A DNA stretch of 64,000 nt from Bradyrhizobium sp. AUGA SZCCT0176 (GCF_018130145.1 NZ_JAFCMB010000005.1:1-64000), one strand, 5' to 3'; shown: positions 32,352 through 42,595, counted from the stretch's first letter. A program made the numbers and translations. Notes: generated by a model from the sequence alone, not told the origin.

Positions 32352-35300
32352 ATGGCCTTAACTGATATTTTCATCAAGCGCCCGGTTTTGTCGGTCGTCG
32401 TCAGCCTGCTGATTCTCTTGCTCGGTCTGCGGGCCGCCAGCGTCCTGCCGATCCGGCAGTATCCGAAGCTGTCGAACACGGTGATCAACGTCACCACCGT
32501 CTATCCGGGCGCGTCGGCGAATTTGATTCAGGGCTTCATCACGACGCCGATCGAGCAGGCGATCGCCTCCGCCGAAGGTGTCGACTACATCACGTCATCG
32601 TCGGTGCAGGGCACGAGCACGATCCAGGTCTACATCAAGCTGAATTTCGATCCGAACCAGGCGCTGACCGAAGTTCTCGCCAAGACGAACTCGGTCAAAT
32701 ATCTGATCCCGAAAGAATCCAACGATCCGATCGTGACCAAGACAACCGGTCAGACAACGGCCGTGATGTATCTCGGCTTCTCCAGCGAGGAGTTGTCCGG
32801 TTCGGCGATCTCGGACTATCTGACGCGCGTGGTTCAGCCGGTGCTGTCGACCGTCGACGGCGTGGCGTCGGCCGACATTCTGGGCGGCCAGACATTCGCG
32901 ATGCGGCTGTGGCTTGATCCGATCAAGATGGCCGGGCGCGGCGTATCGCCGAGCGATGTCCAGGCGGCGATCCAGGCCAACAACTTCCAGGCTGCCGCCG
33001 GCCAGGCCAAGGGCTACTTCATCGTCTCCAACATTACGACCAATACCGACTTGCGGAGCCTTGATCAGTTCAAGCGGATGATCGTCAAGTCCAAGGACGG
33101 CGGCTTTGTTCGGGTCGAGGATATCGCGACCGTCGAACTGGCGGCGCAAAGCACCGACGCGAGTGTCGCGTTCAGCGGCGAGCGCGCGATCTTCATCGGC
33201 GTGCAGGCGACCCCGCAAGGCAACCCGTTGACGCTGGTCAAAGGCGTGCGTGCGCTGTTTCCGGAGCTGGAACGCAACTTGCCGCCTTCGATGAAGATGA
33301 AGGTGGCCTACGATTCCACCAAATTCATTCAGTCGTCGATCGACGAGGTGCAGAACACGCTGATCGAGGCGATGCTGATCGTCGTGGTCGTGATCTTCCT
33401 GTTCCTGGCATCGTTCCGTTCGGTCATCATTCCCGTCGTCACGATTCCGCTGTCGCTGATTGGCGTCTGCAGCCTGATGCTGGCGCTGGGCTTCAGCTTC
33501 AACCTGCTGACGCTGCTGGCGATGGTGCTCGCCATCGGGCTCGTGGTCGACGATGCCATCGTGGTGGTCGAGAACATCCATCGCCATCTGGAAGAGGGGA
33601 AAACACCGGTACAGGCGTCACTGCAGGGTGCGCGCGAAATCGTCGGTCCCGTGATCTCGATGACGATCACGCTGGCGGCGGTGTATGCACCGATCGGATT
33701 CCTCGGCGGCTTGACCGGCTCGCTGTTCCGTGAATTTGCCTTCACGCTCGCGGGCTCGGTGATCGTGTCCGGCGTGATTGCGCTGACACTGTCGCCGATG
33801 ATGTGCTCGGTCCTGCTCAAGAGCGCCGAAGAGGGGCGTTTCGCCAGGATCGTCAACCGGGTGTTCGGCGCGATGACGCGCTGGTACGGAAGGCAACTCG
33901 ATCGCTCGCTCGACTATCGCCCGATCACCGGCGTGTTCGCGCTGACGATCCTCGGTCTGGTCGGGTTCCTGTATATGAACACGGCCAAGGAACTCGCGCC
34001 CGAAGAGGACCAGGGCATTGTGTTCTCGGTGACAAAGGCGCCGAAATACGCCAACATCGACTATGTCGACTTCTACGGCGACAAGCTCGACAAGGCGTTT
34101 GCCAAATTTCCCGAAACCGACCTGCGCTTCGTCCTGAATGGCATCAATGGGCCGCAGGGCGGGATCGCCGGCATGCTGCTCAAGCCGTGGGACGAGCGTG
34201 AACGTTCCTCGATCAAGCTGAAGCCGCTGGTACAGGCGGAGATCAGCAAGATCGAAGGCGTCCAGGCGTTCGCGTTCAACCTGCCGCCGCTCCCGGGCGG
34301 GCCCGGTGGTCTGCCGGTGCAGATGGTGATCAATTCGACCGCGGGCTTCCAGGCCGTCTATGAGGAGATGAACAAGCTAAAGGACGCGGCGCGCAAGAGC
34401 GGCCTGTTCATCGTCTCCGACAGCGACCTCGACTTCAATCAGCCGGTGGTGCGGGTCAACATCGACCGTTCCAAGGCAAGCGATCTCGGCATCAACATGG
34501 CGCAGGTCGGCGCCACGTTGCAGACTCTGCTGGGCGGCAATTACGTCAATCGCTTCAACCTCGAGGGGCGCTCGTATCAGGTGATCCCGCAGGTGCCCCG
34601 CGGCATGCGGCTGTCGCCGGAATCGCTCGGCGGTTACTATGTCCCGACCAACACGGGGCAATTGGTGCCGCTGTCGACCATCGTGTCGATCGAGACCGCG
34701 ACCGATCCGAATTCGCTGACGCATTACAACCAGCTGAACTCCGCGACCTTCCAGGCGGTGCCGATGCCGGGCGTGACGGTTGGGCAGGCGGTGGACTTCC
34801 TCGAAGGTGAAGCCAAGAAGTTGCCCGCCGGCTTCGGTCACGACTACCTGGCCGATTCCCGCCAATATGTGCAGGAGGGCAATCAGCTCGCGATCACCTT
34901 CGGTTTCGCGCTGATCATAATCTTCCTGGTGCTTGCGGCGCAGTTCGAAAGCTTGCGCGATCCGCTGGTGATCATGATCAGCGTTCCCATGGCGATCGTC
35001 GGCGCGCTGATCCCGCTGTTCTTCGGCATGGCGACGATCAACATCTATACCCAGGTCGGATTGCTCACCTTGGTCGGTCTGATCACCAAGCACGGCATCC
35101 TGATGGTGGAGTTCGCCAACGAACTGCAGCTCAAGGAAGGTCTCGACAAGCGTTCGGCGATCGAAATGGCGGCCCGGATCCGGCTGCGTCCGATCCTGAT
35201 GACGACGGCGGCGATGGTCACCGGCCTGATCCCGCTTCTGACCGCAACGGGCGCAGGTGCGGCGAGCCGCTTCTCGATTGGTCTCGTCGTGGTCTCCGGC

Positions 35301-35447
35301 ATGTCGATCGGTACGCTGTTCACGCTGTTCGTGCTGCCGGCGGTCTATGTCTGGATGGCCACCGACCACCAGGCCAAGGCTGGTTCGCAGCGGACGAAGG
35401 AAATCGCGGATTTCGATCTGGGAACGCCTGGGCTCAAACCGACCTGA
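32352..35447 (+). CDS. RND multidrug efflux pump, inner-membrane subunit (AcrB/MexF family)
   Basis: 1031 residues, full length. Twelve membrane segments in two repeats; IFIKRPVLSVVVSLLILLLGL is the first. The proton-relay motif GLVVDDAIVVVEN matches AcrB Asp407/408, and the second-half Lys is in LITKHGILMVEFAN. Large periplasmic loops (about 40-330 and 560-870) are present. It exports hydrophobic compounds using the proton gradient, together with the adaptor upstream (96-base gap). Substrates cannot be predicted. A strong terminator follows. Confidence 0.94.
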   Translation: MALTDIFIKRPVLSVVVSLLILLLGLRAASVLPIRQYPKLSNTVINVTTVYPGASANLIQGFITTPIEQAIASAEGVDYITSSSVQGTSTIQVYIKLNFDPNQALTEVLAKTNSVKYLIPKESNDPIVTKTTGQTTAVMYLGFSSEELSGSAISDYLTRVVQPVLSTVDGVASADILGGQTFAMRLWLDPIKMAGRGVSPSDVQAAIQANNFQAAAGQAKGYFIVSNITTNTDLRSLDQFKRMIVKSKDGGFVRVEDIATVELAAQSTDASVAFSGERAIFIGVQATPQGNPLTLVKGVRALFPELERNLPPSMKMKVAYDSTKFIQSSIDEVQNTLIEAMLIVVVVIFLFLASFRSVIIPVVTIPLSLIGVCSLMLALGFSFNLLTLLAMVLAIGLVVDDAIVVVENIHRHLEEGKTPVQASLQGAREIVGPVISMTITLAAVYAPIGFLGGLTGSLFREFAFTLAGSVIVSGVIALTLSPMMCSVLLKSAEEGRFARIVNRVFGAMTRWYGRQLDRSLDYRPITGVFALTILGLVGFLYMNTAKELAPEEDQGIVFSVTKAPKYANIDYVDFYGDKLDKAFAKFPETDLRFVLNGINGPQGGIAGMLLKPWDERERSSIKLKPLVQAEISKIEGVQAFAFNLPPLPGGPGGLPVQMVINSTAGFQAVYEEMNKLKDAARKSGLFIVSDSDLDFNQPVVRVNIDRSKASDLGINMAQVGATLQTLLGGNYVNRFNLEGRSYQVIPQVPRGMRLSPESLGGYYVPTNTGQLVPLSTIVSIETATDPNSLTHYNQLNSATFQAVPMPGVTVGQAVDFLEGEAKKLPAGFGHDYLADSRQYVQEGNQLAITFGFALIIIFLVLAAQFESLRDPLVIMISVPMAIVGALIPLFFGMATINIYTQVGLLTLVGLITKHGILMVEFANELQLKEGLDKRSAIEMAARIRLRPILMTTAAMVTGLIPLLTATGAGAASRFSIGLVVVSGMSIGTLFTLFVLPAVYVWMATDHQAKAGSQRTKEIADFDLGTPGLKPT

Positions 35448-35471
35448 GCATGGCAGGCGAATAGGACGAAG

Positions 35472-35503
35472 ACGGCGGCGGTCCTGATCGCCGCCGTTTC
35501 GTT
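35472..35503 (+). terminator. Rho-independent terminator of the efflux operon
   Basis: 9-bp stem ACGGCGGCG / CGCCGCCGT with an 8-base loop, followed by TTCGTT, 25 bases after the pump stop codon. Confidence 0.85.
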
Positions 35504-35514
35504 ATGAGCTCCGG

Positions 35515-35533
35515 CTTGCCGCGGTGCGGCAAG
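35515..35533 (+). other. Hairpin in the leader of the histidine kinase gene
   Basis: Perfect 8-bp stem CTTGCCGC / GCGGCAAG with a 3-base loop, 35 bases before the chosen ATG. It buries an in-frame GTG at 35524, supporting the later start. It could modulate translation. Confidence 0.5.
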
Positions 35534-35568
35534 AGACAAGCGCAAGGCTTCTTGATACCTTGGCCGGG

Positions 35569-38151
35569 ATGAGCATTTCCCTGCATCCCGGCACTCCTGA
35601 GGGGCGCACGCTGGCGACTGCTTCGCCCGCGGAGAATGCTGTGCCCGCGCAGGGGGCGCCCGGGACCAAAACCCGCAGCCGGCTGTTCACCAAATACGTC
35701 GCGCTGTTCGTCGCCGTGGTGGGCGTGGCGCTGCTTTCCAACGGGATTTTCGAGGTTTTCTTCTATTATCGGGAGCACAAAACCTCCCTGATCCGGATCC
35801 AGCACGAGCAGGCCGAAGCCGCCGCCGCCAAGATTGGCCAGTTCATCAAGGAAATCGAAAGCCAGCTGGGCTGGACCACCCAATTGCCCTGGTCGGCCGG
35901 ATCGCTGCAGGATCGCCGGTTCGACGCACTCCGCCTGCTGCGGCAGGTGCCGGCGATCACTGAGCTGTCGCAGGTCGATTCCACCGGCAAGGAACGCCTG
36001 CGGGTGTCGCGCCTGGCGATGGATGTCGTCGACTCCGGCCTCGACCTTTCCAAGGACCCGAAATTCACGGAAGCCGTCGCCAACAAGGTGTTTTACGGGC
36101 CGGTGTATTTTCGCCGGGAGTCCGAGCCCTACATGACGCTATCGCTGGCCGGCACTCGCAAGGATGCCGGTGTCAGCATCGCCGAGGTCAATCTGAAGCT
36201 GATCTGGGACGTTGTCTCGCAGATCAAGGTCGGCGAGCGCGGCCACGCCTATGTCGTCGGCTCGGCGGGACGTCTGATTGCCCATCCCGACATCAGCCTG
36301 GTGCTGCGCAACACCGACATGTCGAAGCTGACGCAAGTGCAGGCCGCCCGCACCGGCAGAACCAGCGAAGCCGTTGAATTGCAGGGCGCGCTGAACATCC
36401 AGGGGCAGGAAGTGCTGACAGCATCCGCGCCGATCACCCCGCTGGGATGGACGATGTTCGTCGAACTGCCGGTCAACGAGGCCTACGCCTCGCTGTACCA
36501 GGCGCTGCAGCGGCTTGCCTTGCTGCTTGCGGCGGCATCGATCCTTGCGGTGCTCGCCGGAATTTTCCTGGCACGTCGCATGGTCGGCCCGATCCAGGCA
36601 TTGCGGGCCGGCGCCGAACGCATCGGCGGCGGCGATTTCGCCCAGCGCATCAACATCAAGACCGGCGACGAACTCGAAGGCCTCGCCAATCAGTTCAACG
36701 ACATGGGCGCGCGGCTGCAGGAATCCTATGCCGACCTGGAGAAGAAGGTCGAGACACGGACTGCGGAACTGAGAGAGACGCTCGAACAGCAAACCGCGAC
36801 GTCGGAAGTATTGGAAGTCATCAGCTCATCTCCGGGCGAACTGGATCCGGTGTTCCAGAAGATGCTCGAAAACGCTACGCATATCTGCGGCGCGCATTTT
36901 GGCACGATGAATCAGTACGACGGGAAGAGCTTCCGCAACGTTGCGCTCTTCAATGTACCGCAAGCGTATGTCGCACAGGCGGATGAGCCAATCTATCCGC
37001 ACCCCAAGAGCGGTCTCGGCACGATTGTAAGAACGCATCAGGCGGTCCAAATCGAGGATCTTCGGACACAACAGCCCTATCTCGAAGGCCATCCAGCCGT
37101 TGTTGCAATGTCCGATCTTGCAGGGGCCCGGACCATTGTCATCGTGCCGCTGCTCAAGGAAAACGAGTTGATCGGCACGATTGCGATCTATCGCCAGGAG
37201 GTCCGGCCGTTTACCGACAAGCAGATCGCGCTTGTCAGCAATTTCGCCAACCAGGCCGTGATCGCCATCGAGAACACGCGGCTGCTCCGCGAATTGCGCG
37301 AACGCACCAAGGATCTGAGCGAGTCTCTCGACGAATTGCGCACCGCGCAGGACCGCCTGGTGCAGACCGAGAAACTGGCCTCGCTCGGCCAGCTCACCGC
37401 GGGGATCGCGCACGAAATCAAGAACCCGCTCAATTTCGTCAACAATTTCTCGGCGCTGTCGGCGGAACTGATCGACGAGCTGAACGATGTGCTGAAGCCC
37501 GCCGCGCTCGACGACAAGACCCGCGAGGAGATCGACGAACTCACCCATATGCTGAAGGGAAATCTCGAAAAGGTCGTGCAGCACGGCAAGCGTGCCGACT
37601 CGATCGTCAAGAACATGCTGCTGCATTCGCGCGAGGGATCAGGCGAACTCCGCTCCGCCGACATCAATGCGATCATCGAGGAGAGCCTCAACCTCGCCTA
37701 TCACGGCGCGCGGGCGGAAAAATCCGGATTCAACATCACGCTCAAGCGCGATTTCGATCCCGAGGCCGGCATGGTCGATCTCTATCCGCAGGAAATCACG
37801 CGGGTTTTCCTCAATCTGATCTCGAACGGTTTTTACGCCGCGACCAAGCGCAAGGAGACGGGCGAGGAGGGCTTCGAGCCCGTTCTGACGGCGACGACGA
37901 AAAACCTCGGCAACAAGGTGGAAATCCGGATTCGTGACAATGGCACGGGTATCCCCTTGGAAGTGAAGGAGAAAATGTTCAATCCCTTCTTCACGACGAA
38001 ACCCGCGGGCGAGGGAACCGGGCTCGGATTATCGATGAGTCACGACATCGTGGTGAAACAGCACGGGGGCAAGATCGACGTACGGACCGAGCCTGATGTA
38101 TTCACCGAATTCATTATCACGCTGCCGCGAAAAGGCGTAGCGCAGGCATGA
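35569..38151 (+). CDS. Membrane sensor histidine kinase (Cache-HAMP-GAF-HisKA-HATPase)
   Basis: 860 residues. Order: membrane segment about 43-65; extracytoplasmic Cache-like domain about 70-310 ([39 protein letters not shown]); second membrane segment 316-335; HAMP about 336-385; coiled coil; GAF domain about 420-565; His-box [10 protein letters not shown] with phospho-acceptor His615; HATPase with DNGTGIP and [11 protein letters not shown]. The GAF segment has slightly different codon texture (more A/T), which may mark domain insertion. It senses an external small molecule plus an internal cue and passes phosphate to the two receivers downstream. Start ATG 35569 rather than GTG 35524, which sits in a hairpin. 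Confidence 0.92.
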   Translation: MSISLHPGTPEGRTLATASPAENAVPAQGAPGTKTRSRLFTKYVALFVAVVGVALLSNGIFEVFFYYREHKTSLIRIQHEQAEAAAAKIGQFIKEIESQLGWTTQLPWSAGSLQDRRFDALRLLRQVPAITELSQVDSTGKERLRVSRLAMDVVDSGLDLSKDPKFTEAVANKVFYGPVYFRRESEPYMTLSLAGTRKDAGVSIAEVNLKLIWDVVSQIKVGERGHAYVVGSAGRLIAHPDISLVLRNTDMSKLTQVQAARTGRTSEAVELQGALNIQGQEVLTASAPITPLGWTMFVELPVNEAYASLYQALQRLALLLAAASILAVLAGIFLARRMVGPIQALRAGAERIGGGDFAQRINIKTGDELEGLANQFNDMGARLQESYADLEKKVETRTAELRETLEQQTATSEVLEVISSSPGELDPVFQKMLENATHICGAHFGTMNQYDGKSFRNVALFNVPQAYVAQADEPIYPHPKSGLGTIVRTHQAVQIEDLRTQQPYLEGHPAVVAMSDLAGARTIVIVPLLKENELIGTIAIYRQEVRPFTDKQIALVSNFANQAVIAIENTRLLRELRERTKDLSESLDELRTAQDRLVQTEKLASLGQLTAGIAHEIKNPLNFVNNFSALSAELIDELNDVLKPAALDDKTREEIDELTHMLKGNLEKVVQHGKRADSIVKNMLLHSREGSGELRSADINAIIEESLNLAYHGARAEKSGFNITLKRDFDPEAGMVDLYPQEITRVFLNLISNGFYAATKRKETGEEGFEPVLTATTKNLGNKVEIRIRDNGTGIPLEVKEKMFNPFFTTKPAGEGTGLGLSMSHDIVVKQHGGKIDVRTEPDVFTEFIITLPRKGVAQA

Positions 38152-38211
38152 TCCCGAAAAGTGGAGACCGGTTTTCGGGTAAGATCATGCCCAATGATAC
38201 TGGAGGCAAAA

Positions 38212-38601
38212 TTGAGCGTTTACATCCTCGTCGTGGATGACGAGCCCGATGTCGAAACGCTGTTTCGGCAGCAGTTCCGGCGCGACCTCAAATCCGGTCG
38301 CTTTACGATGGAGTTCGCGCCGTCGGCGCCTGCGGCGCTGGAGCGTGCTGCGGAAGTTCGTGACCCGTCGCTGATCCTGATCCTGTCCGACATCAACATG
38401 CCCGGCATGAGCGGGCTTGAAATGCTGCCGAAGGTGCGCGCGGCGCGGCCTGATGTGCCCGTCATCATGATCACCGCCTATGGCGATGCCGAAACCCGCC
38501 GCAAGGCGATCGAGCGCGGCGCGATCGGCCTCTTGACCAAGCCGATCGATTTTGCGCTGCTGCGCCACGAGATCGATACCCGGCTCGGGCAAGCCGCATG
38601 A
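38212..38601 (+). CDS. Single-domain response regulator (CheY-like)
   Basis: 129 residues: acidic pair in VVDDEPD, phospho-acceptor Asp60 in LSDINMPGMSG, Thr in ITAYGD and Lys in LTKPID. No output domain, so it acts by protein contact or as a phosphate shuttle. The start is TTG 38212 with GGAGG 5 bases upstream; ATG 38194 is an alternative but overlaps its own ribosome site region poorly. It lies 60 bases after the kinase and overlaps the cyclase gene by ATGA. Confidence 0.88.
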   Translation: MSVYILVVDDEPDVETLFRQQFRRDLKSGRFTMEFAPSAPAALERAAEVRDPSLILILSDINMPGMSGLEMLPKVRAARPDVPVIMITAYGDAETRRKAIERGAIGLLTKPIDFALLRHEIDTRLGQAA

Positions 38602-39848
38602 CCGCAACGATCCTCGTCGTCGACGACGAGCCCGATCTCGAGGCTCTGGTGCTGCAGAAATTCCGTCGTCAGATCCGCGACGGCATCGTAGCCTTTGTGT
38701 TCGCCCATGACGGGATCGAAGCGTTGGCCTCGATCGAGCAGAACCCGCATGTCGACATGGTGGTATCCGACATCAACATGCCGCGCATGGACGGGCTGTC
38801 GCTGCTCGCCAGGCTGCAGGAGGCCGAAGACAAGAAATCCACCATCATCGTGTCCGCCTATGGCGACATGAGCAACATCCGCACCGCGATGAACCGCGGC
38901 GCGTTCGATTTCCTAACCAAGCCGATCGATTTCGGCGATCTGGAAATGACGATCGACAAGACCATCCGCCATGTCGAGATGATGCGCGAGGCGCGCCGCC
39001 GCCAGGCCGAGGCCGAGCGCGCGCACGCCTCACTGTCGCGCTATTTCTCGCCGCAGATTGCGAGCCGTCTTGCCGCCATCGGCGACAGCGACGGCATGGA
39101 GGTGCATTGGCGCGAGGTCGCGGCGATCTTCACCGACATCACCGGTTTCACCTCGCTGGTGGAAACCGCCGCACCCGACGTGCTGGGTACGCTGCTCGGC
39201 GACTATGTGGGCGGCATGACCGACGTGGTGTTCGCGCATGAGGGGACGGTCGCCAAGATCATCGGCGATGCGATCCACGTTCTGTTCAACGCGCCGGGGG
39301 ATCAGCCTGATTACGCCAGGCGCGCGATCGCCTGCGCTCACGATCTCGATAGCTGGGCGCAGGAGTTTCGCCTGCGCTGGAAGGAAAAGGGCGTGAATTT
39401 CGGGGTCACGCGCGTCGGCGTCCACGCCGGTCCCGCGCTGGTCGGTAATTTCGGCGGCAGCAGGTTTTTCGACTACACCGCCTATGGCGACACCATCAAC
39501 ACGGCGGCGCGGCTGGAGGCCGCCAACAAGTTCCTGGGCACGCGGATTTGCGTCAGCGCGGTCGCCGCTGATGGCGCCGGGGATTTCCGCGGCCGGCCGG
39601 TCGGCGACCTCGTGCTGCGCGGACGCAGCGAGCCGCTGCGCGCCTATGAGCCGTTGACGGCGGCAGCGTTTGAGAGCCCCGCGACGTCGCAATATTCCGA
39701 AGCCTTCACCAAGCTCGAGGCCGGTGACCCGGCGGCAATGCCGGCCTTTGCGGCGCTGGTCGGCGCGCATGCCGACGATGCGCTCGCCGGCTTTCATTTG
39801 AAGCGGCTGCTCAACGGCGCCAAGGGCGTCCGCATGCAATTGGAATAA
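38598..39848 (+). CDS. Response regulator fused to a class III adenylate cyclase
   Basis: 416 residues. Receiver domain 1-125 (VVDDEPD; phospho-acceptor Asp58 in VSDINMPRMDG; KPID), a helical linker about 125-150, then a class III cyclase domain about 165-340. The metal Asp residues are Asp180 (FTDITGF) and Asp224 (KIIGDAI), the adenine-selecting Lys is Lys220, and the transition-state Asn301 and Arg305 are in NTAARLE. All catalytic residues are intact, and Lys220 favours cAMP over cGMP. Phosphorylation by the upstream kinase would plausibly switch cAMP synthesis. The C-terminal 60 residues are helical and unassigned. Confidence 0.92.
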   Translation: MTATILVVDDEPDLEALVLQKFRRQIRDGIVAFVFAHDGIEALASIEQNPHVDMVVSDINMPRMDGLSLLARLQEAEDKKSTIIVSAYGDMSNIRTAMNRGAFDFLTKPIDFGDLEMTIDKTIRHVEMMREARRRQAEAERAHASLSRYFSPQIASRLAAIGDSDGMEVHWREVAAIFTDITGFTSLVETAAPDVLGTLLGDYVGGMTDVVFAHEGTVAKIIGDAIHVLFNAPGDQPDYARRAIACAHDLDSWAQEFRLRWKEKGVNFGVTRVGVHAGPALVGNFGGSRFFDYTAYGDTINTAARLEAANKFLGTRICVSAVAADGAGDFRGRPVGDLVLRGRSEPLRAYEPLTAAAFESPATSQYSEAFTKLEAGDPAAMPAFAALVGAHADDALAGFHLKRLLNGAKGVRMQLE

Positions 39849-39867
39849 CAAGAAACGGAGAGCGGAT

Positions 39868-40611
39868 ATGACGACCGACTTTGTGGCAGGCAATTACCGG
39901 TTCATCCCGGCGGTGTTTCAGTATTCGGCCGGCGCAGCAGCCAATCCCGGTTTTGAGATCGAGCGGGTGCGGTTCGACAAACCGGTGGCGCTGGCCGAAG
40001 GCTTTTCCCGGATCGCCAAATACATTCAGGCCGCGGGCAGGCCGTTGATGTCGTTCTGCGCCTGCGAGCTGCGTTCGCCGGCCGCCTTCACCGACGAGGG
40101 TTTCCGTAACTTCAACCTGCACTATGTCAAAACGCTCGCCGAATGGGAAATCTATGACGGCACCACCAACCCGGTGGCGCGCAGCAATGTTTGTCCCGAG
40201 ATCGACCCGCCCGCCGAGCCGTCATTCTATGCCTTCTCGTTCACGCGTCCGAGCGCGAACACGACGCCGAGCTTCGTGATCGCAGGCAGCGGCGAATCGC
40301 TCGAAGGTGGTGCGACCTATGCCGAGCGCACCGTGCGTTACCGCGACCTCAGCCCCGACGGGTTGAAGGAGAAAGTCAGCTACGTGGTCGGCGCCATGGA
40401 AAAGCGCATGGGTGAGTTCGGCTTCGGCTGGAAGGATGCGACGGCGGCACAGACCTACACGATCCACGACTTCCATCCGGTGTTTGCCGAAGAGCTGGTC
40501 CGCCGCGGCGCCGCGCGTTCGGGCCTGACCTGGCATTTTGCAAGGCCCCCGGTGATCGACCTCGAATACGAGATGGATTGCCGGCGGGTGTTGCGGGAGA
40601 TTGTGGTTTAA
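39868..40611 (+). CDS. Conserved protein of uncertain function (possibly CnbZ/RidA-like)
   Basis: 247 residues, soluble, no signal peptide. Features include LMSFCACELRSPAAFTDEGF, ARSNVCPEIDPPAEPSFYAFSFT and a C-terminal DFHPVFAEELVRRGAARSGLTWHF. From memory, similar proteins are labelled as 2-aminomuconate-type deaminases (CnbZ), which are related to RidA folds. I cannot confirm that here. It follows the cyclase gene by 19 bases with a GAAACGGAGAG ribosome site, so it is probably cotranscribed with the signalling genes. Any role in that pathway is speculation. Confidence 0.55.
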   Translation: MTTDFVAGNYRFIPAVFQYSAGAAANPGFEIERVRFDKPVALAEGFSRIAKYIQAAGRPLMSFCACELRSPAAFTDEGFRNFNLHYVKTLAEWEIYDGTTNPVARSNVCPEIDPPAEPSFYAFSFTRPSANTTPSFVIAGSGESLEGGATYAERTVRYRDLSPDGLKEKVSYVVGAMEKRMGEFGFGWKDATAAQTYTIHDFHPVFAEELVRRGAARSGLTWHFARPPVIDLEYEMDCRRVLREIVV

Positions 40612-40618
40612 CAATTGT

Positions 40619-40727
40619 CGTCATTGCCTGCGACAAACGCAAGGCGTTTGCGCATGGGAGCGCAGCGACGAAGCAATCCATGCCTCCGCGTGGACAGATG
40701 GATTGCTTCGCTTCGCTCGCAATGACG
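40619..40727. repeat. Inverted-repeat element, CGTCATTGC family
   Basis: Ends CGTCATTGC / GCAATGACG, with inner arms aagcaatcca / tggattgctt and acgcaaggcgtttgcg. It fills the convergent gap between the CnbZ-like gene and the last gene of the peptide-transport operon. Confidence 0.88.
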
Positions 40728-40752
40728 GGGTTAGAGCCGCCGATCCTCAGTA

Positions 40753-41640
40753 TCACCGCTCCCGTGGATCGAGCGCGTCTCGCAGGCCGTCGCCGACCAG
40801 GTTGAACGACAGCACCACTAGGAAAATCGCAAGGCCCGGCCAGATCGCCATCCAGGGCGCGTTGGTCAGGAAGCGCTGCGCGGCGTTGAGCATGCTGCCC
40901 CAGGACGGCGAGGGCGGCTGCTGGCCGAGGCCGAGGAATGACAGTGCGGCCTCCGCAATGATGGCGGCCGCGATCGACAGCGTCGCCTGCACCAGAAGCG
41001 CCGGCATGATGTTCGGCAGGATATGGAACAGCGCGATGCGCCAGCGCGGATTGCCCATCGCGCGCGCGGCCTCGACATAATCCTCGACCTTGACGCTCAT
41101 CACCTGGCCGCGGGTCAGCCGCACGAAGATCGGCGTCGCCGAGATGCCGATCGCGATCATGGCATTGCCGAGGCTCGGTCCGAGAAACGCCGCCAGCGCA
41201 ATGGCGAGGATCAGGAACGGGCAGGCCAGCATCGCATCGGTGATGCGGCTGATCAGGCCGTCGATAAAGCCGCCGCGATAGCCTGACAGTAAGCCGAGCG
41301 GCACGCCGATGCCGAGCGCAATCCCGACCGAGATCGCGCCGGCCATCAGCGAGGCCCGCGCGCCATAGACCACGCGGGCAAGGATATCGCGGCCGAGATC
41401 GTCGGTGCCGAACCAGTGCTGCCACGTCGGCGGCTTGCGCACCAGCGACCAACTGGTTGCGATCGGGTCATAGGGCACGATCAGCGGCGCGAACAGCGAG
41501 AGCACCACGAACAGCGCGATCACGACGAGGCCGACCACGGCGCCCTTGCGCTTGAACAGCCGCCGCAGCGCGCGCCGGGTCGGGCTCTCCAGTTCATCGG
41601 AGGCGACTTTTGGAAGGGTGCCGAGAGCGACGTCGGTCAT
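40753..41640 (-). CDS. Dipeptide/oligopeptide ABC transporter permease, DppC/OppC-like (importer 2)
   Basis: 295 residues. N-terminal cytoplasmic stretch and first membrane segment (KGAVVGLVVIALFVVLSLFAPLIVPYDP), the DppC hallmark HWFGTDDLGRDILARVVYGAR, about six membrane segments, and the EAA loop near DYVEAARAMGNPRWRIALFHILPN. It pairs with the DppB-like subunit 4 bases upstream. Last gene of the twelve-gene minus-strand run. Confidence 0.93.
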   Translation of the reverse strand: MTDVALGTLPKVASDELESPTRRALRRLFKRKGAVVGLVVIALFVVLSLFAPLIVPYDPIATSWSLVRKPPTWQHWFGTDDLGRDILARVVYGARASLMAGAISVGIALGIGVPLGLLSGYRGGFIDGLISRITDAMLACPFLILAIALAAFLGPSLGNAMIAIGISATPIFVRLTRGQVMSVKVEDYVEAARAMGNPRWRIALFHILPNIMPALLVQATLSIAAAIIAEAALSFLGLGQQPPSPSWGSMLNAAQRFLTNAPWMAIWPGLAIFLVVLSFNLVGDGLRDALDPRER

Positions 41641-41643
41641 GGG

Positions 41644-42585
41644 TTATGCCCTCAGCCGCGGGTTGACGAGGACATAGGCGATATCGGCGACGAGATTCAG
41701 CGTGATGTAGATCGTCGCCGTCGTCAGCACGACGCCTTGCACGACCGCGTAGTCACGGTTGAACACCGCGTCGACGATCAATTTTCCAAAACCCGGAATC
41801 GAAAAAATCTGCTCGGTCAGCACCGCGCCCGACAGCAGCGTGCCGAGTTCGAGCGCGCCGAGCGTGATCACCGGCGTCAGCGCGTTGCGCATGGCGTGCT
41901 TGAGGATCACAGAACGTTCGGAAAGGCCCTTCGCGCGGGCGGTGCGGACGTAGTCGCTTTCCAGCACCTGCAGCATGGCGCTGCGGGTGTGCCGCATCAG
42001 GATCGCGGCGATGGCGTTGCCGAGCACGAAGGCGGGCATGATGGTGGAGGCGAGGCTGGCGCGCCAGTTTTCCGACAGTGGCACATAGCCGGAGGCCGGA
42101 AGCCAGCCGAGCTCGATCGAGAACAGGAAGATCAGCATGATGCCGAGCCAGAAATTCGGCGTCGAGATGCCCCACAGCGCGAACAGGTTGGCGCCGTAGT
42201 CCCACGCCGTGCCTTTCTTGACGGCCGATACGATGCCGGCGGGAATTCCGATCAGGAAGGCGATCACGATCGCCATCGAGCCGAGCTGGATCGTCACCGG
42301 CAGTTTCTGCGCGATCAGGCTCAGCACCGGCACCTTGATGCGCAGCGACTCGCCGAAATCCCCCGACAGCACGCCCTTGACCCAATAGACGTACTGGATC
42401 GGGATCGGCTGATCGAGCCGGTACTGCGCGCGGATTTGCGCGATCACTTCGGGATCGCGCTCCTCGCCGGCCATGACAAGCGCGGGATCGCCGGGCAACA
42501 GATGCTGCAGTGAAAAGATCAGGACCGACACGAAGAACAGCGTCGGGATCAGCTGCAGGATACGCTGGCCGAGGAAGTTCAGCAT
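41644..42585 (-). CDS. Dipeptide/oligopeptide ABC transporter permease, DppB/OppB-like (importer 2)
   Basis: 313 residues from MLNFLGQRILQLIPTLFFVS (ATG 42585, ribosome site GGGGA). Six membrane segments, LLPGDPALVMAGE early in the periplasmic loop, and the EAA loop DYVRTARAKGLSERSVILKHAMRNAL. The frame open further upstream lies in an inverted-repeat element and is not coding. Forms a heterodimer with the following DppC-like protein. Confidence 0.93.
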   Translation of the reverse strand: MLNFLGQRILQLIPTLFFVSVLIFSLQHLLPGDPALVMAGEERDPEVIAQIRAQYRLDQPIPIQYVYWVKGVLSGDFGESLRIKVPVLSLIAQKLPVTIQLGSMAIVIAFLIGIPAGIVSAVKKGTAWDYGANLFALWGISTPNFWLGIMLIFLFSIELGWLPASGYVPLSENWRASLASTIMPAFVLGNAIAAILMRHTRSAMLQVLESDYVRTARAKGLSERSVILKHAMRNALTPVITLGALELGTLLSGAVLTEQIFSIPGFGKLIVDAVFNRDYAVVQGVVLTTATIYITLNLVADIAYVLVNPRLRA

Positions 42586-42595
42586 GGTTTTCCCC

